From assembly GCA_017537945.1 (NCBI GenBank), contig JAFYJT010000060.1, positions 1 to 39,199 on the forward strand: a stretch of DNA of 39,199 bases. The letters run 5' to 3'. This document shows positions 16,882-25,803 of the stretch, piece after piece. The notes beneath the pieces were generated by a model. It was not told where the DNA came from. It made no database searches and was given only the letters and a program-made list of their open reading frames with translations. Numbering within the stretch: the stretch's first letter is position 1; each line of letters opens with the position of its first letter. The position numbers and the translations under genes are program-made. This DNA comes from Aeriscardovia sp. (GTDB lineage Bacteria; Actinomycetota; Actinomycetes; Actinomycetales; Bifidobacteriaceae).

Positions 16882-18597
16882 CTATTCGGCGTTTTTTGCC
16901 CCCTCCAGTATGTCGGCAGGCACGTCCTCCAATTTTGCGTCTTTGCCCCAAATGTGCTTTATCTCCACGCCCATGGGGTTCTGGTCATAACTGAGCACCT
17001 CCGTAGGGATGTTGGAAAGGCTTTTTGCAGGCTTACCCATCCCTTCAATCTGCCAAGTAAAAGGAGAGAACGCATTATTGGGATCGGCCCAATTGCGTTT
17101 GCGGGAAACCAGGTAGATAATCCAGCTCAAAATAATCACGAATACGGCTATAGCCAAAATCACTACAACGTAAGTAACGGGGGATCCTACCTCCTGGGCC
17201 ACTTGGGCGGGAGGCCAAACGGAAAGGAGCATCCCAAATCCGCAGGCTATAAGGCCTACTACGCATACTATCCAGCCTCCGACTTTTCCTCCGGGGATTT
17301 TGAAGCCCCTGGGCCTGTTGGGCTGGTTGTATTTCAGCCTCAGGTAGGTTACAAACATCAGGACGTAGTAGAAAAGGTAGAGGAGCGTGATGGCTTGGGT
17401 AATCAAAATCACAAATCCTTCCACATTTGGAAGCAGCGTCACCAGGAATGCGATTATCGTCATGAACACGCATTGGATGTACATAAGCTTGGAAGGCATT
17501 CCGTGCTTGTTGTAGTTTTGCGTCCACTTGGGAAGAAAGCCCGCTTTTCCGACTTGCCCCAGCATAAAAGAGGGTCCGGCGAAGCTTGTAACCGTCATTG
17601 CTATCGTGTTGCACAAAAGCGCCCAAGTGAGCACCATGTAGAGCCATGGGAAGCCGAAAGTGGCGCCTAAAACCCTGAAGGTGGCAAAAAGGGCGTAAAG
17701 AACGTTGAGCTGCCCGTAGGGGATAACGGTAGCGATAATCAGGGTGCCGACAACGAAAATAAGGAAAGCCAAAATCATAGCGATGATGATGGCCTGTGGG
17801 AACTCCTTTTCAGGATCCTTAAGCTCCTTAATATGCGCGGCGTTCATATCTACGCCCGCATAGCTGAAAAGTACGCCGGCAGCCAGGGAAAGCGTGGAAA
17901 GCCCCTGCCACTTGGGGATCAGATTCGCCCCGTTCCAGCTCATGGCAGAGTGGTGCCCCTCGCAGAACCAGACTATGACCAGGACAATCATCAGCCCCAG
18001 AGGGATAAGGCTGCCTATCATTACCCCGTACTTTGCTACCGAAGCGAAGATCTTCAGCCCCTTGGTTGCCAAGAAGGCCAGGAACCAATAGAAGCAAAGC
18101 CAGCCTATGACAATCCAAATTTCAAATTTAGGATTTTCCGCAAAAGCGACTGCTTTATTGAAATAGGGTCCGTAGAAAAGGATAGTGGCCGCTCCGGAGG
18201 CCGGGGCTACGCCGAAATTAATGGAGCACTCCATCCAAAGGATGAATAGGCAGCAGAAGGCCCAGCCTTTTCCGATCCCTTCTCCGACCCATCTGAAAAT
18301 CCCCCCCTTGCGGGGCCAGCCGGTAGCAAGTTCCGCCGTTACCAGCGCCGTCGGAATGAAGAATACTATGGCGCCTATCGCAAAGAACGTAATAGATGAA
18401 AGGCCATAAAAAGCTTGCTGCGGATCATTTGCCAGGCCCGCTATGGTGGCCACGTTCATCATGGCCAACGCAAACATTGACATGTACTGGCGCTTGGCAG
18501 CCTTCGGAATCTTTGGATAATTCGAGGCGTCAGGCACTCCCCCACTTCGGCTCATCCCCTGAGCTACATCGCTCCGGGGACTGTCTGCATCTGTCAT
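16882..18597 (-). CDS. GadC-like APC amino acid antiporter (copy 1)
   Basis: 571 residues from the ATG at 18597, preferred over an ATG 45 bases upstream because GAAAGTGG precedes it and because the N-terminus then matches the paralogue. About 12 TM helices. It begins SMFALAMMNVATIAGLAND, with TM3 VGEGIGKGWAFCC, and resembles the glutamate/GABA antiporter family that exchanges an amino acid for its decarboxylation product. The cytoplasmic tail KSLSNIPTEVLSYDQNPMG is shared almost word for word with the next gene and may be the equivalent of the C-plug that gates GadC. No decarboxylase lies in the window. It has its own terminator. The substrate is an inference. Confidence 0.82.
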   Translation of the reverse strand: MTDADSPRSDVAQGMSRSGGVPDASNYPKIPKAAKRQYMSMFALAMMNVATIAGLANDPQQAFYGLSSITFFAIGAIVFFIPTALVTAELATGWPRKGGIFRWVGEGIGKGWAFCCLFILWMECSINFGVAPASGAATILFYGPYFNKAVAFAENPKFEIWIVIGWLCFYWFLAFLATKGLKIFASVAKYGVMIGSLIPLGLMIVLVIVWFCEGHHSAMSWNGANLIPKWQGLSTLSLAAGVLFSYAGVDMNAAHIKELKDPEKEFPQAIIIAMILAFLIFVVGTLIIATVIPYGQLNVLYALFATFRVLGATFGFPWLYMVLTWALLCNTIAMTVTSFAGPSFMLGQVGKAGFLPKWTQNYNKHGMPSKLMYIQCVFMTIIAFLVTLLPNVEGFVILITQAITLLYLFYYVLMFVTYLRLKYNQPNRPRGFKIPGGKVGGWIVCVVGLIACGFGMLLSVWPPAQVAQEVGSPVTYVVVILAIAVFVIILSWIIYLVSRKRNWADPNNAFSPFTWQIEGMGKPAKSLSNIPTEVLSYDQNPMGVEIKHIWGKDAKLEDVPADILEGAKNAE

Positions 18598-18694
18598 AAG
18601 TCCACTTTCTCGAAACGAACTATACTTCGATATAAAAAGCATCTGGTGCTTTTGTTTACTTTAATGATAGATAACTCCAACTAAATACTGAAAT

Positions 18695-18732
18695 AAAAAA
18701 AAGAAAACGTTACCACCCTCGGGGTGGCAACG
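18695..18732 (-). terminator. Terminator of the second GadC-like permease gene
   Basis: On the minus strand the hairpin GTTGCCACC / GGTGGTAAC (one mismatch, about 18709-18732) is followed by TTTTCTTTTTTTT. It lies 28 bases after the stop codon at 18761. Confidence 0.88.
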
Positions 18733-18760
18733 CCCTCCTGTAAGAATCCTAAGTTAGCGG

Positions 18761-20518
18761 CTAGGCCATATCAGCCGAAGCTTTAACGTCATCTACCAAT
18801 TGTGAAGGCAGGTTTGACAACTGATCATTGGGGCTGAAGGGATGCTTAATCGGCATCCCCATGGGGTTCTGATCGTAAGAAAGGACTGTCGTGGGGACGT
18901 TGGACAAGGACTTGGTAGGCCTGCTGAAGCCTTCAATCTGCCAGGTGAGGGGGGCGAACTTGTTTTCAGGATCCGCCCAGTTGTGCTTGCGGGCCGCCCA
19001 GTAGATAAGGAACGGAATTGCAAGAATTATGCAGCAGATGACGATTATCGTCCATACGTAGACTTCGGGAGATCCTACTTCCTGGGACACTTGGGCAGGA
19101 GGCCATATGGACATCAAAATCCCGAGGCAGGAAGCCAAGATGCCGATAATCGCCACAATCCACGCGCCGGTCTTCCCTCCGGGGCACTTGAACGCCCTGG
19201 GCCTGTTGGGCTGGGTGTACCTTAGGCGCACAAAAGTACAGAACATGAGGATGTAGTAGGCGAGGTAAAGGACGGTCATAGCTTGGGTGAGGAGTATGAC
19301 GAAGCCCTCGACATTTGGTATCAGCTCTATTACGAATGACAAAATTGTCAGGATAACGCACTGTATAAACATGAGGGCTGAAGGCATGCCGTGCTTGTTC
19401 GTGCGCTGAAGCCATTTGGGAAGCATCCCCGCGCGGCCGGACTGCCCCAGCATGAGGGAGGGGGCTGCGAAAGCGGTAATGTTTCCGGCTATCATATTGA
19501 AAATGCCAAGGTACACTACCACAAGGTAGAGCATGGGAAACCCGATTGTGGCGCCCAGAGACTTGAATACGGCGTTTAAGGTGTAAATGACGTTGATCTG
19601 GCTTTCAGGCACGATGACTGCCACGATCAGCGTGCTGAAGATAAAGATGCACAGGCAAATGAAAATGGTAAGAAGGAGCGCCCTGGGGTACTGCCTTTCG
19701 GGGTTTTTAAGCTGCTTGACGTAGGCGGCGTTCATATCGATTCCCGCATAGCTGAAGAACACGCTGGCCGCCAGGGCTATAGTCGACATCCCCTGCCACG
19801 GAGGGAGCAAAGCCGATCCGGAAAAAGAGCAAGCGGCCCTGTGGCCTTCGCCCAGCCAGACAAATATCAGGATGATCATAAACACCAGGGGGAGGATCGT
19901 GCCTACGGTAACTCCCCAGGAAGCAATCTTATCGAAAGCCTTCACGCCTCGGCTGGCGACCCAGGCAAGCCCCCAGAGGAAGACGAGCCAGGCAATCATT
20001 ATGCCTATAAAGCCGCCTTCCCCCAGGTACTTTGTGGGATTTTCGGCAAAGGCGATAGCCTTATTGAAATTCGGACTGAAGAACAGGATGGTGGAGGTGT
20101 AGGAGGCCGGGATCTGGGCTAAGACCAGGGCCTGCTGGATCCAGAGGATGAAGACGCACATAAAGCCCCATCCTCTTCCGACCCCTTCGCTTACCCATCG
20201 GAAAATTCCGCCGTTTTCCGGCCAGCCGGTGGCAAGCTCCGCCGCCACGAGGGCCGTCGGAATAAAGAACACTATGGCGCCGATTATGAAGAACGTGACG
20301 GAGGAGAAGCCATAGAAAGCCATCTGAACGGAATTTCCTATTCCCGCGATAATGGCAACATTCATCATTGCCAGCGAAAGCAGGGAAACGTAGGTCTTTT
20401 TCGTTTTTGGATCCAAATGCAGAACCGGATAATTCGATCCGTGGTTGGGGACTGAATAACTTTCCGCCTGCGTTACAGTGGAAGTGTTACTACTTGCACT
20501 ACCATCTCCACTGTCCAT
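18761..20518 (-). CDS. GadC-like APC amino acid antiporter (copy 2)
   Basis: 585 residues, a full-length tandem paralogue of the downstream copy 1. Both have YVSLLSLAMMNVA/YMSMFALAMMNVA at TM1, LVAAELATGWPENGGIFRW versus LVTAELATGWPRKGGIFRW, and the same C-terminal tail (KSLSN, then VLSYDQNPMG). About 12 TM helices are predicted. Where copy 1 has WMECSINFGVAP after TM3, this copy has WIQQALVLAQIP, so the substrate pockets may differ. The start ATG has GGAAGG at a normal distance. An inverted repeat lies 20-45 bases upstream. It is separately terminated, so the two copies look independently expressed. Confidence 0.82.
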   Translation of the reverse strand: MDSGDGSASSNTSTVTQAESYSVPNHGSNYPVLHLDPKTKKTYVSLLSLAMMNVAIIAGIGNSVQMAFYGFSSVTFFIIGAIVFFIPTALVAAELATGWPENGGIFRWVSEGVGRGWGFMCVFILWIQQALVLAQIPASYTSTILFFSPNFNKAIAFAENPTKYLGEGGFIGIMIAWLVFLWGLAWVASRGVKAFDKIASWGVTVGTILPLVFMIILIFVWLGEGHRAACSFSGSALLPPWQGMSTIALAASVFFSYAGIDMNAAYVKQLKNPERQYPRALLLTIFICLCIFIFSTLIVAVIVPESQINVIYTLNAVFKSLGATIGFPMLYLVVVYLGIFNMIAGNITAFAAPSLMLGQSGRAGMLPKWLQRTNKHGMPSALMFIQCVILTILSFVIELIPNVEGFVILLTQAMTVLYLAYYILMFCTFVRLRYTQPNRPRAFKCPGGKTGAWIVAIIGILASCLGILMSIWPPAQVSQEVGSPEVYVWTIIVICCIILAIPFLIYWAARKHNWADPENKFAPLTWQIEGFSRPTKSLSNVPTTVLSYDQNPMGMPIKHPFSPNDQLSNLPSQLVDDVKASADMA

Positions 20519-20539
20519 ATTAATTTCCTTCCAAGAACG

Positions 20540-20563
20540 TTGTTAAGTTGAAAGATTTAACAA
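20540..20563. promoter_or_regulatory. Inverted repeat upstream of GadC-like copy 2, candidate operator
   Basis: TTGTTAA and TTAACAA separated by 10 bases, 22 bases before the ATG. Size and spacing fit a dimeric repressor site or a small RNA hairpin. No regulator gene is adjacent. Confidence 0.3.
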
Positions 20564-20646
20564 TGTAGACAAATGAGCCCGATTTCTACGATGAAGTCCG
20601 GCTAATTAATTTAATTGTACTAGACCCCATAAATCTCACAGGATGC

Positions 20647-20676
20647 AAAAAAGCGCGCCTTTTCCGCGCGCCTTTT
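20647..20676 (-). terminator. Terminator of pnp
   Basis: GCGCGC (20653-20658) pairs with GCGCGC (20666-20671), flanked by A6 and T5 so that the stem is extended and a T-run follows on the minus strand. It lies shortly after the pnp stop codon and could also work on the plus strand. Confidence 0.82.
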
Positions 20677-20691
20677 TAAAACGATCGAAAA

Positions 20692-23283
20692 TTAGTTCTC
20701 ATCGTCGTAGCGGTCGTGGGAAACATGCCTGCGGGGGCGGCTCATCCTTTCGTCCCTATCCTGCCTGTACTGGGAATAAAGGTTGCTGTCCTCCGAAAAG
20801 TCGCCATAGCGGGGAGAGGATCCTGCGCCGTAACGGCCTTGGGATCCGCCTCTACGCGTGAAGGAGGAGCGCCGATCCTGACTGTCCCTGTCGAAATCGG
20901 AAGAATACCTGTACCCGCCGCCCCTTTGCTCGTTTCTGTCGTAGAAGCGGTTGCGCGTTTCCCTGTAAGGCGCGAACTCCTCCCTGTTTCCCGAGAACCT
21001 GGGCTGCCTGCGGAAAGTCCTGGGAGGCTCCTGGTACTCGTAAGAGTTTTGGAACCTTCCCGCAGGGCGCCTGAACCTTTGGGAGGAAGAGGATTCGGGG
21101 AGGGCCAGGGTGACCCTTCCGTGAGAGTCTATGCTCTTCACTACCACTTCAATCCTTTCGCCCTCATGAAACAGATCCTCCATCCCCTCTTTCCCATTCA
21201 GAAGGTGGCTGATTTGGGAAATGTGGAGGAGGCCGTCAAGGCCGGGGGCGAGGTTCACAAATACCCCAAAGCTTGTGATTCTCGTCACTTCGCCCTCCAT
21301 CACTTCCCCGACTTCAGGAAGCTTGGAGCTGACGATGCCTTCTATGGCTTCGCAGGCCTTCTTTCCTTCGGAGGCGTCCTGGGCCGTTATATAGATCGTC
21401 CCGTCCTTTTCCACCGTTATCTCGCAGTGGTAGTCCGACTGGAACTGGTTTATATTTTTTCCTCTCGCGCCTATGACTTCGCCGATTTTCTCCTCCGGAA
21501 CATGGAGGGTGAGGATTATAGGAACCAGGTCGCTAAGTTCTGCAGGCTCCTCTATGCATTCGTCCATGACGGAAAGTATTTCGAGCCTGGCCTTTTTAGC
21601 CTGATAGAGCGCGGAAGCGAGCACGTCTTCCGGAATGGCGTCAAGCTTGGTGTCAAGCTGGAGGGCGGTAAGGAAGTCAGCGGTTCCGGCAACTTTGAAG
21701 TCCATATCCCCAAAGGCGTCCTCTATCCCCAAAATATCGGTCAGGACCCTGTAAACGGTTTTATTTCCGACTTTCCCGCATACAAGGCCCATTGCCACGC
21801 CGGCCACGGAAGCCTTGAGGGGCACGCCCGCATCCAGAAGGGAGAGGGTGGAGGCGCACACAGATCCCATGGAGGTCGAGCCATTGGAGCCTATGGCTTC
21901 AGAGACCTGCCTTATGGCGTACGGAAACTCGTCCTCGCTCGGAAGGACCGGGGCCAGGGCCTTCCTGACGAGCGCGCCGTGGCCTATCTCCCTGCGCTTG
22001 GGGGAGCCCAGGTGTCTGGTTTCCCCTGTGGAAAATGGCGGCATGTTGTACTGATGGATATAACGGCGCGATTCGGATCCCGAAATGGAGTCCAGCTGCT
22101 GGGCCATGCGGAGGGTCCCCAAGGTAGTGACCCCCAAGACCTGGGTCTCCCCCCTCTGGAAGAGCGCAGATCCGTGCGTCCGGGGGATTATGTCGATTTC
22201 GGCCGTAATGGAGCGGAGTTCGTCCAGCCCCCTGCCGTCCACCCTTTCCTCATTCTTTAAAATGTGCTCCCTGAGGATATTCTTCTGAATCTCCTTGATG
22301 GAGGCGTCTATCTGCCTCGACTTTTCCTTGGGATCCATCTCTTCGAACGACTCGGCCATCTCGACGTGCACGTGCTCGACGATTTCATTGAGCCTCTCGC
22401 GCCTGGCCATCTTCCCTGGGATTAGGAGCGCTTCGTCAAGATCCCTGGAGCAGATCTTGCTTACCTGCTTGAAAAGCTGCTCTTCGTATTCCGGGAAGAG
22501 CACGACTTCCTTCCGGCTCTTTCCGGCTTTGCGTTTAAGTTCGAGCTGGGCCTCGCAAAGCATCTGTATGAAGGGCTTCGCCAGTTCGACCCCCTCGGCC
22601 ACAAGCTCTTCATCGGGCTTGGGCTGGTTTTCGTTATGTATGAGGTTCCACGCGTCCTTCCCCGCGCAGGCCTCTATAGTTGTGACCGCCACTTTTCCTT
22701 TTTCGGTCAGCCTTCCTGCCAAAGTCAGCTCGAAAACGGCCCTCTTCCTTTCCGAAAGCCGCGGGAAGGCGAGCCACTCCCCGTCGATTAACGCGAGCCT
22801 TACGGCCCCTACCGGGCCTTTGAAGGGGATGCCCGCTATGCAGGTGGACGCGGAAGCGGCATTCAAGGAGAGAAGATCGTAAGCGTCGTCCGGGTCGACC
22901 GACAGCACCGTCTCTATAATTTGAAGTTCGTTCCTCAAAGTATGGGGAAAGAGGGGGCGCAAGGATCGATCCACCAGCCTGCAGACCAGTATGGCTTCTT
23001 CAGAAGGCTTTCCTTCCCTTCTGAAGACCGACCCCGGTATTTGGCCGCACGCGTACATTTTTTCAACAACGTCCACCGTGAGGGGAAGAAAGTCGCATTC
23101 TTCTTTCGGAAGGCTGCCTACGGTAGTGGTGGAAAGCACCATGGAATTGTCATCCAGATAAGCCACCACCGACCCGTCGGCCTGCTGGGCCAGGGATCCC
23201 GTTTCAAGCCTTATGACTCTCTTTCCGTACTTGCCGTTATCTATCACGGCCTCAACGGCTGTGACCTTGCCGTTATCTTTCAC
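20692..23283 (-). CDS. pnp: Polyribonucleotide nucleotidyltransferase (PNPase)
   Basis: 863 residues. PNPase degrades RNA 3' to 5' by phosphorolysis in the cytosol. Two RNase PH-like domains (about 12-150 and 330-560, with GETQVLGVTTLGT and IEDAFGDMDFKVAGT), an alpha-helical linker, a KH domain with VIGARGKNINQ (about 590-645) and an S1 domain starting near MEGEVTRITSFGVFV are all present. Start is GTG with AAGGAG 6 bases upstream. Beyond S1, residues 729-863 form a 135-residue Arg/Tyr/Ser/Asp-rich tail without predicted fold. It lies 47 bases downstream of rpsO, the classical rpsO-pnp pair. Confidence 0.97.
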   Translation of the reverse strand: MKDNGKVTAVEAVIDNGKYGKRVIRLETGSLAQQADGSVVAYLDDNSMVLSTTTVGSLPKEECDFLPLTVDVVEKMYACGQIPGSVFRREGKPSEEAILVCRLVDRSLRPLFPHTLRNELQIIETVLSVDPDDAYDLLSLNAASASTCIAGIPFKGPVGAVRLALIDGEWLAFPRLSERKRAVFELTLAGRLTEKGKVAVTTIEACAGKDAWNLIHNENQPKPDEELVAEGVELAKPFIQMLCEAQLELKRKAGKSRKEVVLFPEYEEQLFKQVSKICSRDLDEALLIPGKMARRERLNEIVEHVHVEMAESFEEMDPKEKSRQIDASIKEIQKNILREHILKNEERVDGRGLDELRSITAEIDIIPRTHGSALFQRGETQVLGVTTLGTLRMAQQLDSISGSESRRYIHQYNMPPFSTGETRHLGSPKRREIGHGALVRKALAPVLPSEDEFPYAIRQVSEAIGSNGSTSMGSVCASTLSLLDAGVPLKASVAGVAMGLVCGKVGNKTVYRVLTDILGIEDAFGDMDFKVAGTADFLTALQLDTKLDAIPEDVLASALYQAKKARLEILSVMDECIEEPAELSDLVPIILTLHVPEEKIGEVIGARGKNINQFQSDYHCEITVEKDGTIYITAQDASEGKKACEAIEGIVSSKLPEVGEVMEGEVTRITSFGVFVNLAPGLDGLLHISQISHLLNGKEGMEDLFHEGERIEVVVKSIDSHGRVTLALPESSSSQRFRRPAGRFQNSYEYQEPPRTFRRQPRFSGNREEFAPYRETRNRFYDRNEQRGGGYRYSSDFDRDSQDRRSSFTRRGGSQGRYGAGSSPRYGDFSEDSNLYSQYRQDRDERMSRPRRHVSHDRYDDEN

Positions 23284-23330
23284 AACTGCTCCTTAACCCG
23301 CCCTCAAGTTCCGAGGGCGATGACGTGCGC

Positions 23331-23600
23331 CTAGTGGCGCAACCCCAAGCTCCCTATCAGGGCGCGGTAACGGTTTATGTCTTCTTTCTTCAGGTAGGCT
23401 AGAAGGCGCCTGCGCCTTCCAATCATCAGCAGCAACCCGCGCTGGGAGTGATAATCATGTTTGTTTGCCTTCATGTGCTCAGTCAGATTTACAATCCTCT
23501 TGGTCAATAGGGCGATTTGGACTTCAGGCGAACCTGTGTCACCCTCGTGAGTTGCATATTCGGCGATTATTTCTTGTTTTGACTTGTCGACGAGTGCCAC
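23331..23600 (-). CDS. rpsO: 30S ribosomal protein S15
   Basis: 89 residues, standard length. It contains [37 protein letters not shown] and [14 protein letters not shown] in register with the family. It binds 16S rRNA early in small-subunit assembly. Start is GTG (GTG GCA CTC) with AAGGAG 6 bases upstream. The 107 bases before it contain a GCCGG-CCGGC hairpin on the minus strand, which could be an S15 autoregulatory leader, but I do not recognise a known class. Upstream gene is the membrane protein at 23708. Confidence 0.98.
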   Translation of the reverse strand: MALVDKSKQEIIAEYATHEGDTGSPEVQIALLTKRIVNLTEHMKANKHDYHSQRGLLLMIGRRRRLLAYLKKEDINRYRALIGSLGLRH

Positions 23601-23707
23601 AATGTCTCCTTAAAATCTGGTTGTGCGATGCCGGGTCCCGTTATATCCGGCTCTCTTTATTCGCAGACGATACACGTCGTTTTCATGATATCAATTAAGA
23701 GTAACAA

Positions 23708-24328
23708 TCAGATGTTTGTCGGAGGAACGAATCCGAAAAGCACCACCAGGCATATAAGGATAAATTCGCAAACCAGAAAGAAGGCGCAGGCAGACCAGCC
23801 CTTTAGGAGCAGCGAAAAGCGGGAGCTCTTTTTAGCGAAAATCAAGAGCACCATAAAAACTACCGCGAAAACGAACATTCCCAAAACGCCCGTTATTATC
23901 CCTACGTTCAAAGCGTTGGGAAAAAGGCTGTAGCGCTTATAGACGACGTAGGTCGCGTACCAAAAGTTGCTTTTCAAAAGGGACGATCCCGATAAGAACT
24001 GCACCCCGCAATAGAGGATCAGGTCGGAAATGAGCCACCAGGCTTTCTTTCTGAATACCAGGGCCCCACCCATGCATATAAATATCAGCGTGACTACGAG
24101 CCAGCCCAAAAGCGCCCAGCCCATGGGGGAAATGCGGGTGAAGAACTTTATAAGGATGCCCGTGCGCATTATGGCCATTCTGCGCCCGATCCAATAGGGC
24201 GCGATGGTCGCGGCAAGCAGCAGGACGATTGTGGAAATGACTTTCAGCTTCGTGTGCCTGCCGCTGCCTTTTTCAGGCAAAGATACGGGGTCTGAAGAGA
24301 CGCCTGGATCCCTCTCTTCAGACCCCAT
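23708..24328 (-). CDS. Five-TM membrane protein of unknown function
   Basis: 206 residues from the ATG at 24328. That start is chosen because CAGGGG lies 5 bases upstream, whereas the GTG two codons earlier has no spacing. After a polar 30-residue N-terminus there are about five hydrophobic helices (STIVLLLAATIAPYWIG, GWALLGWLVVTLIFICM, WLISDLILYCGVQF, GIITGVLGMFVFAVVFM, FFLVCEFILICLVVLFG). No family is recognised and no catalytic motif is visible. It follows pepC by 15 bases, so it is likely co-transcribed with the peptidase. A 13-bp perfect inverted repeat covers its first codons. Confidence 0.7.
   Translation of the reverse strand: MGSEERDPGVSSDPVSLPEKGSGRHTKLKVISTIVLLLAATIAPYWIGRRMAIMRTGILIKFFTRISPMGWALLGWLVVTLIFICMGGALVFRKKAWWLISDLILYCGVQFLSGSSLLKSNFWYATYVVYKRYSLFPNALNVGIITGVLGMFVFAVVFMVLLIFAKKSSRFSLLLKGWSACAFFLVCEFILICLVVLFGFVPPTNI
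24287..24326 (-). repeat. 13-bp perfect inverted repeat at the start codon of the membrane protein gene
   Basis: GGGGTCTGAAGAG (24287-24299) and its exact complement CTCTTCAGACCCC (24314-24326) are separated by 14 bases. On the minus-strand RNA the 5' arm begins at the G of the ATG and covers codons 2-5; the 3' arm covers about codons 10-14. A 13-bp hairpin here would compete with initiation. Confidence 0.85.
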
Positions 24329-24343
24329 AACCACCCCTGAAAC

Positions 24344-25693
24344 TTACTTGGTAGGCTGCATCCCGTTGTAGAAGGGAAGCACTACCGGCTCCGTCTCGAA
24401 AGCCGCCTTTTGCTCGTCGGTGAGGTATTTTTTGTTCACCACCACTTCGTAAGTGTACTCTTCAAACCAGGCCTGGCTCATTACCATATAGCCCTTTTTC
24501 CCGATTTTATCCCCCCAGGAGTTTTCGACCTTCCACCTTACCGGCTCTCCGTTCAGCAAATCTACTCCGGCAAGGACCATGGCATGGGTAGGGAGGGACT
24601 CCCTGGTGGAAAACATGGCTCCCTTGCCGAAATTGAGATCAGTCCCGAACAGGTCGTTAAACCCGTAAAGGTCAAGGTCCATTATCCCCTTATCCCTGTC
24701 GAACTGCTGTAGCACGTCGCAGCCGAACCATACCCCCATCCCGTCCTTGACTTGGGACAGCGCGGCCCGGGTAAGTTCCCCTATAGGCTGGTTGAGGTAG
24801 AGGTTGGGCCTTCCTCCCACCATGTTTCCGGAGTCTTCTACCGTGTAGAGTTTTCCGAAAGGCATGCCGTCTACATCGGGCACGTTCATAAGGATAACGT
24901 AGTCTTTCAGGTCCTCCCCTATAAAGTCCTTGTAGAATTCGTGCGGCGTAAGGGGGCCGGACTGGTGGAACTCCTTTTTGTCGGTAGTGTCCCTGTATTC
25001 GAATTCCACTTTGCATGGGGGGACCCCGAGGGCGATGGCGAGAATCTTGTAGTTTTCCTCCATCATTTCAGATCTCAGGGTGGAAATTTCATCTTCCCCG
25101 GCGCCGGAGGCCACCATCCCCCTGAGCTTTAGGCCGTCTTTGCGCAGCTTCCTGTTAAGGATGGAGTTAAGCTCCGAAGAAGTTATAGAGCAGCTCGTCT
25201 CCCCCATGGCGTCCTGGGGGACTACGCCGTATTTGTCAATCAGCGCGCATACCAGGCACCAGTCTCCCCCGTCCTGCTCGGGGGTGGCGAAGATGTACCA
25301 CACTTCCCTGTCGTCCATGGGCTTCTTGGCGGTGCGGATCACGTTCTCGTAAAAATAGTTGCTTTTTTCCAGCTTGTCGTAGAAATTGAGGTAGTTCTGG
25401 GAGAGCTCGAAGTCGCTAGACATTTTGTAAGTCTTGATCATGTGCTGCCTGAGGGTGTTTAGGCAGGCGTAGATCCAGCACCTTCCTGACTTGTTCTGGT
25501 TGGAGGCCCCGATGGAAACGTTGTCTATGGAAAAGGAGAAGTTCGAGTCTCCGTTCCTGTCTACGGCGCCCATGTCCTCGGCCGCCTTGTAAATACCATT
25601 GGTGGTCACGGCCCTTTGGGCTACTTTGTTGAACTTGCAGGAGCAGTATTTGTCCTTGTAGGACTTGATGTCGTCTGCCGTCAGTTCTTTCAT
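24344..25693 (-). CDS. pepC: Aminopeptidase C (peptidase family C1B, bleomycin hydrolase type)
   Basis: 449 residues from the ATG at 25693 (MKELTADDIK), preferred because AAAAGGAAG lies 7 bases upstream; the longer frame from 25741 has no ribosome-binding site. It is a papain-like thiol aminopeptidase, cytosolic and typically hexameric. The catalytic triad is visible: C72 in NKSGRCWIYACLN, H370 in PTHAMVLAGVD and N391 in VENSWGDKIG. The C-terminal arm that blocks the active site and sets aminopeptidase specificity is present (ending FYNGMQPTK). With PepO and the permeases it supports a peptide-scavenging lifestyle. It is followed after 15 bases by the membrane protein. Confidence 0.96.
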   Translation of the reverse strand: MKELTADDIKSYKDKYCSCKFNKVAQRAVTTNGIYKAAEDMGAVDRNGDSNFSFSIDNVSIGASNQNKSGRCWIYACLNTLRQHMIKTYKMSSDFELSQNYLNFYDKLEKSNYFYENVIRTAKKPMDDREVWYIFATPEQDGGDWCLVCALIDKYGVVPQDAMGETSCSITSSELNSILNRKLRKDGLKLRGMVASGAGEDEISTLRSEMMEENYKILAIALGVPPCKVEFEYRDTTDKKEFHQSGPLTPHEFYKDFIGEDLKDYVILMNVPDVDGMPFGKLYTVEDSGNMVGGRPNLYLNQPIGELTRAALSQVKDGMGVWFGCDVLQQFDRDKGIMDLDLYGFNDLFGTDLNFGKGAMFSTRESLPTHAMVLAGVDLLNGEPVRWKVENSWGDKIGKKGYMVMSQAWFEEYTYEVVVNKKYLTDEQKAAFETEPVVLPFYNGMQPTK

Positions 25694-25803
25694 TGGACAC
25701 TTCCTTTTTGTCCCGATTACTAGGGACCCTTTCTCTAACACCCTTACATTAACCCCTCTGGAAAGGGGACGGTTGCAATTTTACCCAAAGAAAAAAGCTT
25801 GCC

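Noticed and set aside
18695-18760. Possible T-box element: AGGGTGGTAACG on the minus strand resembles the T-box antiterminator sequence.
   Set aside because: There is no specifier stem or room for one, and the sequence forms a simple hairpin with a T-run right after a stop codon, so it is a terminator.
20716-22260. Long open frame on the plus strand opposite pnp.
   Set aside because: It is an antisense shadow of a well-conserved gene, with biased composition and no recognisable protein motif.
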